Shown: positions 1 to 6,808, numbered from the stretch's first letter. The stretch is DNA of 41,352 bases from Phycisphaerae bacterium (GCA_026004655.1 BPJO01000025.1:1-41352), one strand, 5' to 3'. The notes: a model not told the origin generated them from the letters alone. A program made the numbers and translations.

Positions 1-71
1 GGCGGCTCGCGGCTCGCGTTAGGCCTTTATTAGGGGGGGGGGTAGGTGAAAGTTAGGCAAACCGTTCCCTT
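1..71. repeat. Left copy of terminal direct repeat
   Basis: Positions 1-71 match 41244-41314 with three substitutions (positions 24, 29 and 42) and no gaps. The repeat contains two GGCTCGCG units and a run of 10 G. Just after it, 63-69 can pair with 82-88 to form a hairpin. The copies are not identical, so a plain exact assembly overlap does not explain them. They may be diverged terminal repeats, or one circular junction read with errors in G-rich DNA. Confidence 0.8.
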
Positions 72-85
72 CGGGACGCATGGGG

Positions 86-2074
86 ACGACCGAGCCGACT
101 GTCCGACCAGCTCGCCGACCGACCGACTGTCCGTCCGACCGTCCGACCGAGCCGACTGTCCGACCGTCCGACCGTCCGACCGAGCCGTCCGACCGACCGA
201 CCGACCGACCGACCGACTGTCCGTCCGACCGTCCGACCGTCCGACCGACCGAGCCGACCGTCCGACCGACTGTCCGTCCGACCGTCCGACCGACCGACCG
301 ACCGACCGACCGACCGACCGACTGTCCGTCCGACCGTCCGACCGACCGACCGACCGTCCGACCGAGCCGTCCGACCGACCGACTGTCCGTCCGACCGTCC
401 GACCGAGCCGACCGTCCGACCGTCCGACCGTCCGACCGAGCCGTCCGACCGACCGACCGACCGACCGACCGACTGTCCGTCCGACCGTCCGACCGTCCGA
501 CCGACCGCCGACCGTCCGACCGACCGTCCGTCCGACCGTCCGACCGTCCGACCGACCGACCGACCGACCGACTGTCCGACCGACCGACCGACCGACCGAC
601 CGACTCCGTCCGACCGTCCGACCGAGCCGCCGACCGACCGACCGTCCGACCGACCGTCCGACCGACCGACTGTCCGACCGTCCGACCGTCCGACCGACCG
701 TCCGACCGACCGACCGACCGCCGACCGACCGACTGTCCGACCGACCGTCCGACCGTCCGACCGACTGTCCGTCCGACCGTCCGACCGTCCGACCGACCGA
801 CCGACCGACCGACCGACCGACCGACCGACCGTCCGACCGACCGACCGTCCGACCGACCGACTGTCCGTCCGACCGTCCGACCGACCGTCCGTCCGACCGA
901 GCCGTCCGACCGACCGACCGTCCGACCGACCGCCGACCGACCGCCGAGCCGACCGAGCCGACCGAGCCGACTGTCCGACCAGCTCGCCGACCGACCGACT
1001 GTCCGTCCGACCGTCCGACCGAGCCGACCGCCGACCGACCGACCGACCGACCGACCGACCGACCGCCGACCGACCGACCGTCCGACCGACCGACTGTCCG
1101 TCCGACCGACCGACCGACTGTCCGTCCGACCGACCGACCGACCGACCGACCGACTGTCCGTCCGACCGTCCGACCGTACCGACCGACTGTCCGTCCGACC
1201 GTCCGACCGACCGTCCGACCGACCGACTGTCCGTCCGACCGTCCGACCGACCGAGTCCGACCGTCCGACCGTCCGACCGACCGTCCGACCGACCGACCGA
1301 CCGTCCGACCAGCTCGCCGACCGACCGTCCGTCCGACCGAGCCGTCCGACCGACCGACCGTCCGACCGACCGACCGACCGTCCGAGCCGACCGAGCCGAC
1401 CGAGCCGACTGTCCGACCAGCTCGCCGACCGACCGACTGTCCGTCCGACCGACCGACCGACCGACCGACCGACCGACCGACCGACCGACCGACCGACCGT
1501 CCGACCGACCGACCGTCCGAGCGACCGACCGTCCGACCGACCGACCGACCGACTGTCCGTCCGACCGACCGACCGACCGACCGACCGACTGTCCGTCCGA
1601 CCGACCGACCGACCGACCGACTGTCCGTCCGACCGTCCGACCGTCCGACCGTCCGACCGAGCCGTCCGACCGACCGACCGACCGTCCGACCGAGCTGACC
1701 GAGCCGACCGACCGACCGACCGACCGACCGACCGACCGTCCGAGCCGACCGAGCCGACCGAGCCGACTGTCCGACCAGCTCGCCGACCGACCGACTGTCC
1801 GTCCGACCGAGCCGTCCGACCGACCGACCGACCGACCGCCGACCGACCGACCGACCGACCGACCGTCCGACCGAGCCGTCCGACCGACCGACCGACCGAC
1901 CGACCGACCGACCGTCCGACCGACCGACCGTCCGACCGACCGACCGTCCGACCGAGCCGACCGACCGACCGACTGTCCGTCCGACCGTCCGACCGTCCGA
2001 CCGACCGAGCCGACCGAGCCGACCGAGCCGACTGTCCGACCAGCTCGCCGACCGACCGACTGTCCGTCCGACCG
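86..2074. repeat. 2-kb CCGA/CCGT tetranucleotide repeat array with higher-order units
   Basis: This stretch is almost entirely CCGA and CCGT tetramers, with occasional insertions (AGCCGA, CCGCCGA) and CCGACTGT steps. A longer unit containing GACTGTCCGACCAGCTCGCC recurs near 103, 968, 1407, 1765 and 2031. The last four copies are preceded by repeated GAGCCGACC units, so the array has a second level of duplication. Four reading frames stay open for 550-765 codons and would encode monotonous SVGR or TDRP repeats. None starts at a convincing ribosome site, and openness in several frames follows from the repeat itself. I therefore read it as non-coding. The G-rich strand carries GGTCGGTCGG runs that could form two-layer G-quadruplexes. 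Confidence 0.9.
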
Positions 2075-2117
2075 GCTGCTTTCCATGCTCTCATGAGCAC
2101 GGCCCCATTGATTTGCC

Positions 2118-2150
2118 AATTATAAAAATTCAAAAAAATTATAATCGACA
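2118..2150. promoter_or_regulatory. AT-rich imperfect palindrome and putative promoter ahead of the first small gene
   Basis: AATTATAA at 2118-2125 pairs with TTATAAT at 2139-2145, followed by TCGACA (2145-2150) as a weak -35 and an A-rich -10 region near 2165-2171. The arrangement matches the stronger palindrome-plus-promoter at 3870-3927, including a GAC box directly at the end of the palindrome. It is probably the same kind of operator. Confidence 0.45.
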
Positions 2151-2183
2151 AATTCCTCGAAAAAATAAAAATGAAAAAAATAA

Positions 2184-2238
2184 GCCAAACGTGGTGTTTG
2201 GCGATTGGTTTTTTTCGCCGGCCGAAGCCGGCAGGGAG
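2184..2238 (+). promoter_or_regulatory. Double-hairpin leader, copy 1
   Basis: Hairpin 1 pairs GCCAAAC (2184-2190) with GTTTGGC (2196-2202) across a 5-nt loop. Hairpin 2 pairs GCCGGC (2217-2222) with GCCGGC (2227-2232) across the loop CGAA. The Shine-Dalgarno AGGGAGTG begins at 2233, with no gap after the second stem. The same order of elements precedes the genes at 3016, 3998 and 5604, with different stem sequences that remain paired. Confidence 0.75.
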
Positions 2239-2244
2239 TGTACA

Positions 2245-2604
2245 ATGTCTCTTAAAAAAATTCACCGGCGTGATCTTGAGGTTTTTCTCCGTGATCATAC
2301 CCCTGGTGACTACCACGTGATGCTGTACTCACACTATGAGCTAGTTGTGAGTGTTGTCGCGGAAAGTGATGATTACAACTTTAGAAAAGAAACGATAATT
2401 TACCCTATGAGTAACATACCAGACGGTTCCAACTGGGTGCATTTTACGACTTCTAAAATTTTGCGTCACCCAATTTCTGTAAATTCCACGGAATTGCCAA
2501 AAATTTTCCTCTCGGTCAGCCCGACAGATTATTGGGAAGACGTCGACGTGATTCTGGACGGCGACAACAGAAAGCTCTGGCAATTTTCCCACCTTATTCC
2601 CTGA
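2245..2604 (+). CDS. Small accessory protein of unknown function
   Basis: The protein has 119 residues when started at the ATG that follows AGGGAGTG. The frame is open upstream to 2113, but that stretch covers the promoter and leader hairpins and is unlikely to be translated. The product looks soluble, with no signal peptide or membrane segment. It is rich in aromatic and acidic residues and contains no motif I recognise. It is the first gene of the rightward early region and carries the same double-hairpin leader as three other small genes. A stem at 2600-2608/2618-2626 overlaps the stop codon but has no U-tract. Accessory or host-takeover function is only a guess from position. Confidence 0.75.
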   Translation: MSLKKIHRRDLEVFLRDHTPGDYHVMLYSHYELVVSVVAESDDYNFRKETIIYPMSNIPDGSNWVHFTTSKILRHPISVNSTELPKIFLSVSPTDYWEDVDVILDGDNRKLWQFSHLIP

Positions 2605-2707
2605 CAAATTTTACTTGTTTGTCGGGCTAGACAACTCTTATGAATCAGTCCTAACAACCCCCCTCGAAATTGTCAAGTATTTTGTTGGTCTCAATGGGTT
2701 CCGGAAA

Positions 2708-2727
2708 ATGCGCATTAATTTGCGCAT
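2708..2727. promoter_or_regulatory. Operator-like inverted repeat
   Basis: ATGCGCA (2708-2714) and TGCGCAT (2721-2727) form a 7-bp inverted repeat around TTAATT. It lies in the gap between two early genes and may be a protein-binding site. No partner copy was seen elsewhere. Confidence 0.35.
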
Positions 2728-2764
2728 ATTTGAGAATCCCATAATCACAGTACGATACTGAATT

Positions 2765-2897
2765 TTCACCCCATAAACCCCTAACCGGGTTTATGGGGTT
2801 TTTGCTATCCGATATGGCATTGCAGCATTTCCCCAATCACCTTATGGCGATAGCTGTCTCAATCAATATGGCGATTATTGTATGAATTTAACCGGTC
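2765..2897. repeat. Duplicated intergenic module, copy A
   Basis: Starting with the terminator, this segment is repeated at 4437-4590. Copy B carries an insertion of roughly 20-25 bp after the shared TATGGCATTGCAG. Both copies hold three TATGGC boxes: TATGGCAT, then TATGGCGAT twice (here at 2843-2851 and 2867-2875). The boxes may be repressor or replication-protein sites. The rest of the gap to 3016 holds the next promoter and leader. Confidence 0.8.
2771..2803 (+). terminator. Rho-independent terminator, copy A
   Basis: CCATAAACCC (2771-2780) pairs perfectly with GGGTTTATGG (2787-2796) around a 6-nt loop, followed by GGTTTTT. An almost identical terminator lies at 4437-4470. It should end transcripts of the gene at 2245. 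Confidence 0.85.
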
Positions 2898-2911
2898 TGA
2901 AAATTTTTCTC

Positions 2912-2939
2912 TTGACTTGCCCGCAACGCACGATATGAT
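2912..2939 (+). promoter_or_regulatory. Sigma70-type promoter for the gene at 3016
   Basis: TTGACT at 2912-2917, a 16-bp spacer, and TATGAT at 2934-2939. The expected transcript start, about 2946, coincides with the start of the first leader hairpin, so the mRNA would begin with a stem. Confidence 0.7.
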
Positions 2940-2944
2940 ATAAG

Positions 2945-3012
2945 CGTCAATCGCCGATCCGCGTGGGTCGGGGTTGACGGGTTCATTTGGCCAGCAGGTC
3001 TGGCAGGGAGTG
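2945..3012 (+). promoter_or_regulatory. Double-hairpin leader, copy 2
   Basis: An outer stem CGTCAA/TTGACG (2945-2950 with 2974-2979) encloses CCGATCC/GGGTCGG (2954-2960 with 2965-2971). The second hairpin pairs GCCAG (2990-2994) with CTGGC (3000-3004), and AGGGAGTG follows immediately. The element GTTCATTT between the hairpins is shared with copy 3. Confidence 0.75.
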
Positions 3013-3015
3013 TTT

Positions 3016-3576
3016 ATGAAGTTCATTTATAATGGCGAAATGCCTGAGCTGTCAATCGACGCAAACGACAGCCGCAAGATATATCTGTATTACCGGAAGT
3101 CGGGCTTCGTGCTTGAGTGCACCCTCGAAAATGAAGTTCGATTACCGTGTAATCCAAATCCCAAACACGGTATCGACAGATTCTTCTATTCTTTTTTGCT
3201 GCCGGCGGATCAGCCGCTCGAGATTTCGTCATTGGTAGCGATCGATATCATGCCAGAATCGAACCCTAAAATCCGCCAAATATTAAATGCGATTTCCTCT
3301 GGCGGAATCGACGGGATCCCGCCTGTCGGTTCCGCCGACAAGATACCCATCGATGATGTCTACGAAGGCGAACGTTGGTTTATGCTAGCCATGGATATTG
3401 ACTCTGACGTCGTGGCTCGGTTCCGGGCAGCCGTTTCGGACGATCGCGAGCTGTCGCGATTTAGGAAGCGGCTAACTCTCGATCAAAATTTGCTGGGTGT
3501 TTTTATTTTTTGGGAAGAGCAGCGGACAGTAAAAAAACTTGTCCGGTTGCTCCGTCGGGCATCTCGAGCCGCATAG
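3016..3576 (+). CDS. Accessory protein of unknown function
   Basis: The protein has 186 residues from the ATG after AGGGAGTGTTT. A TTG at 2974 extends the frame but lies inside the leader hairpins. The protein looks soluble. The middle carries a Gly/Pro-rich loop near residue 95 (SSGGIDGIPPVGS). The C-terminus is strongly basic (repeated K and R over the last 20 residues), which could suit nucleic acid binding. No family is recognised. The gene has its own promoter and terminator, so it is a single-gene unit like its neighbour at 3998. The stop codon TAG forms the loop of its terminator. Confidence 0.75.
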   Translation: MKFIYNGEMPELSIDANDSRKIYLYYRKSGFVLECTLENEVRLPCNPNPKHGIDRFFYSFLLPADQPLEISSLVAIDIMPESNPKIRQILNAISSGGIDGIPPVGSADKIPIDDVYEGERWFMLAMDIDSDVVARFRAAVSDDRELSRFRKRLTLDQNLLGVFIFWEEQRTVKKLVRLLRRASRAA

Positions 3577-3590
3577 TGCGGCTCGGTTTT
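3565..3590 (+). terminator. Terminator overlapping the stop codon
   Basis: A 9-bp stem, CGAGCCGCA (3565-3573) with TGCGGCTCG (3577-3585), has the stop codon TAG as its 3-nt loop and is followed by GTTTT. This is a compact Rho-independent terminator. Confidence 0.8.
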
Positions 3591-3661
3591 AAACGACCCA
3601 GGAACTGTGTATCTGGTGTTTCTGGGTCTGGACGGGCGGTTGGTGCTCGACTTGAGGTTAC

Positions 3662-3840
3662 CGGCCGTCTATGGGATGTTTGCCGTCCGGCTGGCGGACG
3701 AATTGCCCTCAGGGTTAACCCGGCCGTCTATGGTGATGTTTGCCGTCCGGCTGGCGGACGAATTGCCCTCAGGGTTAACCCGGCCGTCTATGGTGATGTT
3801 TGCCGTCCGGCTGGCGGACGAATTGCCCTCAGGTTTAACC
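3662..3840. repeat. Three 60-bp tandem repeats in a non-coding gap
   Basis: Units lie at 3662-3720 (59 bp), 3721-3780 and 3781-3840 and are nearly identical. Each contains a GTCCG...CGGAC hairpin. The first two end in the palindrome GGGTTAACCC, which spans the unit junction, and in the third it is altered to GGTTTAACC. The core AGGGTTAACCCGGCC also occurs alone at 4603-4617. Open frames here encode a 20-residue repeat but begin with GTG and have no ribosome site. The array is more likely a protein-binding or replication iteron set than a gene. It accounts for most of the gap 3591-3869. Confidence 0.8.
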
Positions 3841-3869
3841 AGCCGGCAGATAGCGAGTGTCTTCTAGTT

Positions 3870-3904
3870 GTCAATTATAATTTTTACGAATTATTATAAT
3901 TGAC
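3870..3904. promoter_or_regulatory. Perfect 12-bp inverted repeat overlapping a -35 box
   Basis: GTCAATTATAAT (3870-3881) and ATTATAATTGAC (3893-3904) are exact reverse complements around 11 nt. The right arm supplies most of the -35 box of the next promoter. This is the classic layout of a repressor operator. A degenerate version precedes the gene at 2245. Confidence 0.7.
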
Positions 3905-3927
3905 CTTGGTTATCCGACAAGTACAAT
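3900..3927 (+). promoter_or_regulatory. Sigma70-type promoter for the gene at 3998
   Basis: TTGACC (3900-3905), a 16-bp spacer, and TACAAT (3922-3927). Transcription would start near 3934, a few bases before the first leader hairpin at 3938. Confidence 0.7.
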
Positions 3928-3937
3928 AGAGGCGATT

Positions 3938-3994
3938 AGTCCGCTTGGTGCGGGCTTATTCGGTTCATTTAGTCGGCTAGGCCGACAGGGAGTG
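3938..3994 (+). promoter_or_regulatory. Double-hairpin leader, copy 3
   Basis: AGTCCGC (3938-3944) pairs with GCGGGCT (3950-3956) with one T-G pair. GTCGGC (3972-3977) pairs with GCCGAC (3981-3986) around TAG. AGGGAGTG starts at 3987. Compared with copies 1 and 4, a C-G pair of the second stem is replaced by T-A, a compensated change. Confidence 0.75.
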
Positions 3995-3997
3995 TTT

Positions 3998-4423
3998 ATG
4001 AGATTTCGCGTTTGTGTTAACGGGAAAACGCAAGATTTGTGTGAAACCCTTGAGGAAGTAGACGGGAGAATCGAGGAAGTTTTGGACGAAACTATTTCGA
4101 ATCTCCCACCCGCGGACGAAACCCAAATATTAGTCGTGGAGGTTTATGACCACCTCGACGAGGATAACCCAGACTGTGTCTGGGCCGACACGATCGCTGT
4201 ACAGCCGGACGAACCCGGCTGCGTGCGCCGCAAAGGGCACGATTGGCGGCAAACAAAAAACTGGAATAATGGAGCTATGATTTGCGCCGTAGAATCCTGT
4301 AATCATTGCGGATTACAAAAGTTGACAATCAAAAACTTTGTCGTACCAGCGACGGGGGAGTATCTTCTGAAAGATTTTATCGAATATTATTCGGAAGACG
4401 ATGATTTCGATGACGAGGACTAA
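3998..4423 (+). CDS. Small acidic protein with a zinc-ribbon-like motif
   Basis: The protein has 141 residues from the ATG after AGGGAGTGTTT. The first half is acidic and contains a predicted helix (residues 18-36). The second half has a likely metal site: GCVRRKGHDW, then after about 15 residues CAVESCNHCGLQK. This gives Cys, His and a Cys-x4-Cys-x2-Cys cluster typical of a small zinc ribbon. The C-terminus ends in an Asp/Glu run (DDDFDDED). I recognise the zinc pattern but not the family. The gene is a single-gene unit with its own operator-controlled promoter and a terminator 13 nt after the stop. Confidence 0.75.
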   Translation: MRFRVCVNGKTQDLCETLEEVDGRIEEVLDETISNLPPADETQILVVEVYDHLDEDNPDCVWADTIAVQPDEPGCVRRKGHDWRQTKNWNNGAMICAVESCNHCGLQKLTIKNFVVPATGEYLLKDFIEYYSEDDDFDDED

Positions 4424-4436
4424 CCTCTACCCAGCT

Positions 4437-4470
4437 CCATAAACCCCTAACCGGGTTTATGGGGTTTTTT
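4437..4470 (+). terminator. Rho-independent terminator, copy B
   Basis: CCATAAACCC (4437-4446) pairs with GGGTTTATGG (4453-4462) around CTAACC, followed by GGTTTTTT. The stem and loop are identical to copy A at 2771. Confidence 0.85.
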
Positions 4471-4590
4471 GCTATCCGATATGGCATTGCAGCTGGATAA
4501 TTTTCGGCGTAATTTCCCCGGGGTAGTTAATCACCTTATGGCGATAGCTGCCCCCCGCCAATATGGCGATTGTTGCATGACTTTAACCGC
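4437..4590. repeat. Duplicated intergenic module, copy B
   Basis: Second copy of the segment at 2765-2897, with TATGGC boxes at 4480-4487, 4537-4545 and 4562-4570. It carries extra sequence between the first and second boxes. The duplication pairs two equivalent cassettes (small gene, terminator, box cluster), as if one arose by copying the other. Confidence 0.8.
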
Positions 4591-4603
4591 GTCGGGCAAA
4601 ACA

Positions 4604-4650
4604 GGGTTAACCCGGCCTGTCAAATAAAAATTTAAAAGCCACCTGACAGG
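4604..4650. promoter_or_regulatory. Inverted repeat upstream of the methyltransferase
   Basis: The palindrome GGGTTAACCC (4604-4613) is followed by CCTGTCA (4616-4622), which is repeated inverted as TGACAGG at 4644-4650 across 21 AT-rich bases. The GTTA before it and the CTAAC after it extend the symmetry. It could be an operator for methyltransferase expression or a large hairpin. No clear -35/-10 pair is visible, although TTGTAATGATAAT lies at 4656-4668. Confidence 0.45.
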
Positions 4651-4694
4651 CTAACTTGTAATGATAATTATTGTGGTTCACACGAGTGAATGAT

Positions 4695-5519
4695 ATGAAA
4701 AAAAAGTCTACTTCCCAACCCGCCGAGTCAGCCGCAGGTTCAAACACGATCATCGTCGGCGATTGCGTGTCCGTGATGAGTCGGATGCCCGATGGGTGTG
4801 TGGATCTGGTTTTTGCCGATCCGCCTTTCAATATCGGCTACGAATACGATCGTTACGACGACCGCATGGATGACCTGGAGTACATGGATTGGTCGTCGAA
4901 GTGGATGGAACAAGTGCACCGACTTCTTAAACCCAGTGGCAGCTTTTATCTGGCGATTGGGGACGAGTACGCTGCCGACCTTTGCGTCTTGGCCCGAAGG
5001 AAACTCGGTTTTCGTCTCCGGAATTGGATCATCTGGCATTACACGTTCGGTCAACAGACGCGGAAAAAGTTTTCCCGTTCCCACACTCACATTCTTTATT
5101 TGACGAAGACCAACGAGTTTACGTTCAACGCGGATACGATTCGGGTCCCGTCGGCCAGACAGACGGTATATCGGGACAAACGTGCTAACGCGTCCGGGAA
5201 ATTGCCCGATGACGTTTGGTACCTGAGACCACAGGAATCGTTGGATTCTGGTCATTTTGCACCAGAATCGGACACCTGGCATATCCCGCGGGTATGCGGT
5301 ACGTTCAAAGAACGTGAAGGCTGGCACGGGTGTCAAATGCCCGAAGCGGTTTTGGACCGGATTATCAAGGTCAGCAGTCGTCCTGGAGATTTGGTCCTTG
5401 ATCCTTTTTCCGGCAGCGGAACGACCTGCGCCGTCGCCCGGAAGCTGGGCAGACGTTGGATCGGTATCGAATTGAGTGAGAAATATGCCGAGCGCGCCCT
5501 AGCTCGGGTTCTAGGCTGA
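4695..5519 (+). CDS. DNA methyltransferase, N6-adenine or N4-cytosine (beta class)
   Basis: The protein has 274 residues from ATG 4695. A GTG at 4671 would add eight residues. Motif IV, DPPF, lies at residues 42-45. The SAM-binding motif I, DPFSGSGTT, lies near the C-terminus at 236-244, followed by RWIGIELS. This order marks the N6/N4-methyltransferase family PF01555, beta class. The enzyme transfers a methyl group from S-adenosylmethionine to a base in duplex DNA. No target-recognition subunit or restriction enzyme is adjacent, so it is an orphan. Likely roles are evasion of host restriction or regulation of phage DNA. Specificity cannot be read from the sequence. A cluster of GATC sites at 38271-38313 is a possible but unproven target. 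Confidence 0.9.
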   Translation: MKKKSTSQPAESAAGSNTIIVGDCVSVMSRMPDGCVDLVFADPPFNIGYEYDRYDDRMDDLEYMDWSSKWMEQVHRLLKPSGSFYLAIGDEYAADLCVLARRKLGFRLRNWIIWHYTFGQQTRKKFSRSHTHILYLTKTNEFTFNADTIRVPSARQTVYRDKRANASGKLPDDVWYLRPQESLDSGHFAPESDTWHIPRVCGTFKEREGWHGCQMPEAVLDRIIKVSSRPGDLVLDPFSGSGTTCAVARKLGRRWIGIELSEKYAERALARVLG

Positions 5520-5537
5520 CGTAGGCAAAGTGTTACG

Positions 5538-5597
5538 GTTGCAGGGCGACTGTTGTAGTTTGTTTTTAGGTTTTCAGCCGGCTTGGCCGGCAGGAGT
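5538..5597 (+). promoter_or_regulatory. Double-hairpin leader, copy 4
   Basis: GTTGC (5538-5542) pairs with GCGAC (5546-5550). GCCGGC (5577-5582) pairs with GCCGGC (5586-5591) around TTG. The site AGGAGTC starts at 5592. The layout matches copies 1-3, but no promoter is evident between the methyltransferase stop and the hairpin, so this copy may be read from an upstream transcript. Confidence 0.65.
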
Positions 5598-5603
5598 CAT
5601 TTT

Positions 5604-5846
5604 ATGAAGGATTTCGTTAAGTCTTTGTTGGATTTGAGGGACAGGCTTTCTTCCTTTGATTCCATGTCGTTAGCGTCGCAGCAGCGACATTACTATTCGG
5701 AGTTATCCGGGTATTTGGATTTACTTATTTCTTCGCTTTATTGCGGTGACGACTGCCTATGTCGTGACGAGTCGCAGTCTCCGCGTTCGGTTTGTCCGGA
5801 TGGCGAACCTGAACAGGACCCCGAACGCTGGGATGGATTGTCGTAA
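5604..5846 (+). CDS. Small protein of unknown function
   Basis: The protein has 80 residues from the ATG after AGGAGTC. The N-terminal 50 residues are predicted helical and amphipathic. The rest is Cys- and acid-rich (CGDDCLCRDE, then a single Cys). The CGDDCLC cluster may bind metal or form disulfides. No family is recognised. It is the last of four small genes with the double-hairpin leader and the only one downstream of the methyltransferase, which it may accompany in one transcript. Confidence 0.65.
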   Translation: MKDFVKSLLDLRDRLSSFDSMSLASQQRHYYSELSGYLDLLISSLYCGDDCLCRDESQSPRSVCPDGEPEQDPERWDGLS

Positions 5847-5856
5847 AATTATTTAC

Positions 5857-5884
5857 TTGACTTTTCCGCGGGCCGCGGTATAAT
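5857..5884 (+). promoter_or_regulatory. Strong promoter with a palindrome in the spacer
   Basis: TTGACT (5857-5862), a 16-bp spacer, and a consensus TATAAT (5879-5884). The spacer contains CCGCGGGCCGCGG, a perfect inverted repeat of CCGCGG, well placed for an operator. It should drive the recombination/replication operon that starts at 5951. Confidence 0.8.
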
Positions 5885-5907
5885 AATCCCGAACGCTCCC
5901 TGAACCG

Positions 5908-5943
5908 CCGGCTCCGCGATTAACGTTGCGGGGCCGGTTTTTT
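5908..5943 (+). terminator. Leader terminator or attenuator
   Basis: CCGGCTCCGC (5908-5917) pairs with GCGGGGCCGG (5928-5937) in a 10-bp stem with one T-G pair, followed by six T. It lies 24 nt after the -10 box and 8 nt before the next start codon. Transcripts should therefore stop after roughly 50 nt unless antitermination occurs. The product could be a short RNA in its own right. Confidence 0.75.
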
Positions 5944-5950
5944 AAATCTT

Positions 5951-6787
5951 ATGGAAAATAATAACCCAATCACCCAGTTTTATTTCGATTACGAGGGCAT
6001 GGCCACGGCACCGTGTATTTTGCACGGGAAGTCTTCGGTTGTGGTCGAAAACTCTGGCCGGGTTGTGTCATTAGACCAGTCGGAGTGCTTTGTCCGCTCA
6101 TGCGTGGTAGTGGCCGAATCGTTGTCCTTTGTCGTGGCCAGTGAGGACTCTACCGTGCTGCATGACGGCATGACCAACGTTCTATTGCGTGACCGTTCGT
6201 GCGGACGGTCATACGGCAACGCCCGCTGCCTAGCCTCCGATAAATCAGTTGTTACGGCCTCAGACTATTCGGCGGTTTTCTTGGCCGATTCCGCGGGCGG
6301 CTATTCGCGGGTCTACTCTCACGTGGTTCACAATTCGCTAGGGTTGATGGTAGCGTTGGAGGACAGCACCGTGATGTTGAGCTGCCTACCGGACGACGGG
6401 CAGCACCCGTTGAGGTTGTGTCTGCACGATCGTTCGACGGCGTGCATTCATCCCAGCAAGGGGTGCCGAACGATCCTGCCGGACGAGTTGCACGTTAACG
6501 ATTACGACATATACCGGTTCTTCATCGGCCGCACCGACGGCCATAAGTCGTTTGGTTATCGAGAATTAGACTTCAATCGGTTTGCTAAGGAGGGCTACAA
6601 GTTCGAAGATAGGCAATATGCGGTTGTCGTTCCGTCGTATGTCTTAGGCCAAGAGCCTGATACGGACGTGGCGATAAAGAAGGTCGACGCTATTGCTCGA
6701 GAAATCGATTTGCGGACCTCTATTTTGGTTGAGGGGTTGACAAAAGTGATAGCGAATAATAAACTAATACAGTCAGTAAGAGAATGA
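5951..6787 (+). CDS. Beta-solenoid-like repeat protein of unknown function
   Basis: The protein has 278 residues. Residues 20-170 are built from short strands alternating V/S/A with D/E/N (VVVENSGRVV, FVVASEDSTV, VVTASDYSAV, LMVALEDSTV), roughly one strand per 8-10 residues, as in right-handed beta-solenoids. The C-terminal 100 residues are mixed and end in helices. No catalytic motif or signal peptide is seen. It is the first gene after the attenuated promoter and has no Shine-Dalgarno, because its ATG follows the terminator U-tract. Expression is thus tied to readthrough. Similar repeats occur in uncharacterised phage proteins. The recombinase gene follows 21 nt later. Confidence 0.75.
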   Translation: MENNNPITQFYFDYEGMATAPCILHGKSSVVVENSGRVVSLDQSECFVRSCVVVAESLSFVVASEDSTVLHDGMTNVLLRDRSCGRSYGNARCLASDKSVVTASDYSAVFLADSAGGYSRVYSHVVHNSLGLMVALEDSTVMLSCLPDDGQHPLRLCLHDRSTACIHPSKGCRTILPDELHVNDYDIYRFFIGRTDGHKSFGYRELDFNRFAKEGYKFEDRQYAVVVPSYVLGQEPDTDVAIKKVDAIAREIDLRTSILVEGLTKVIANNKLIQSVRE

Positions 6788-6808
6788 TTGGGTTCAAACG
6801 GAGCGTGT

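Noticed and set aside
86..2074. CRISPR array
   Set aside because: No constant repeat with unique spacers. The array is simple tetramers.
19..2316. Long open frames on both strands encoding SVGR or TDRP repeats
   Set aside because: Several frames are open because the tetranucleotide repeat lacks stops. There is no ribosome site, and starts lie in non-coding DNA.
2651..2836. 61-residue minus-strand ORF between early genes
   Set aside because: Covers the terminator and an inverted repeat. No ribosome site.
3607..3867. ORF with three 20-residue repeats
   Set aside because: It starts with GTG, has no ribosome site, and its periodicity comes from the 60-bp DNA repeat.
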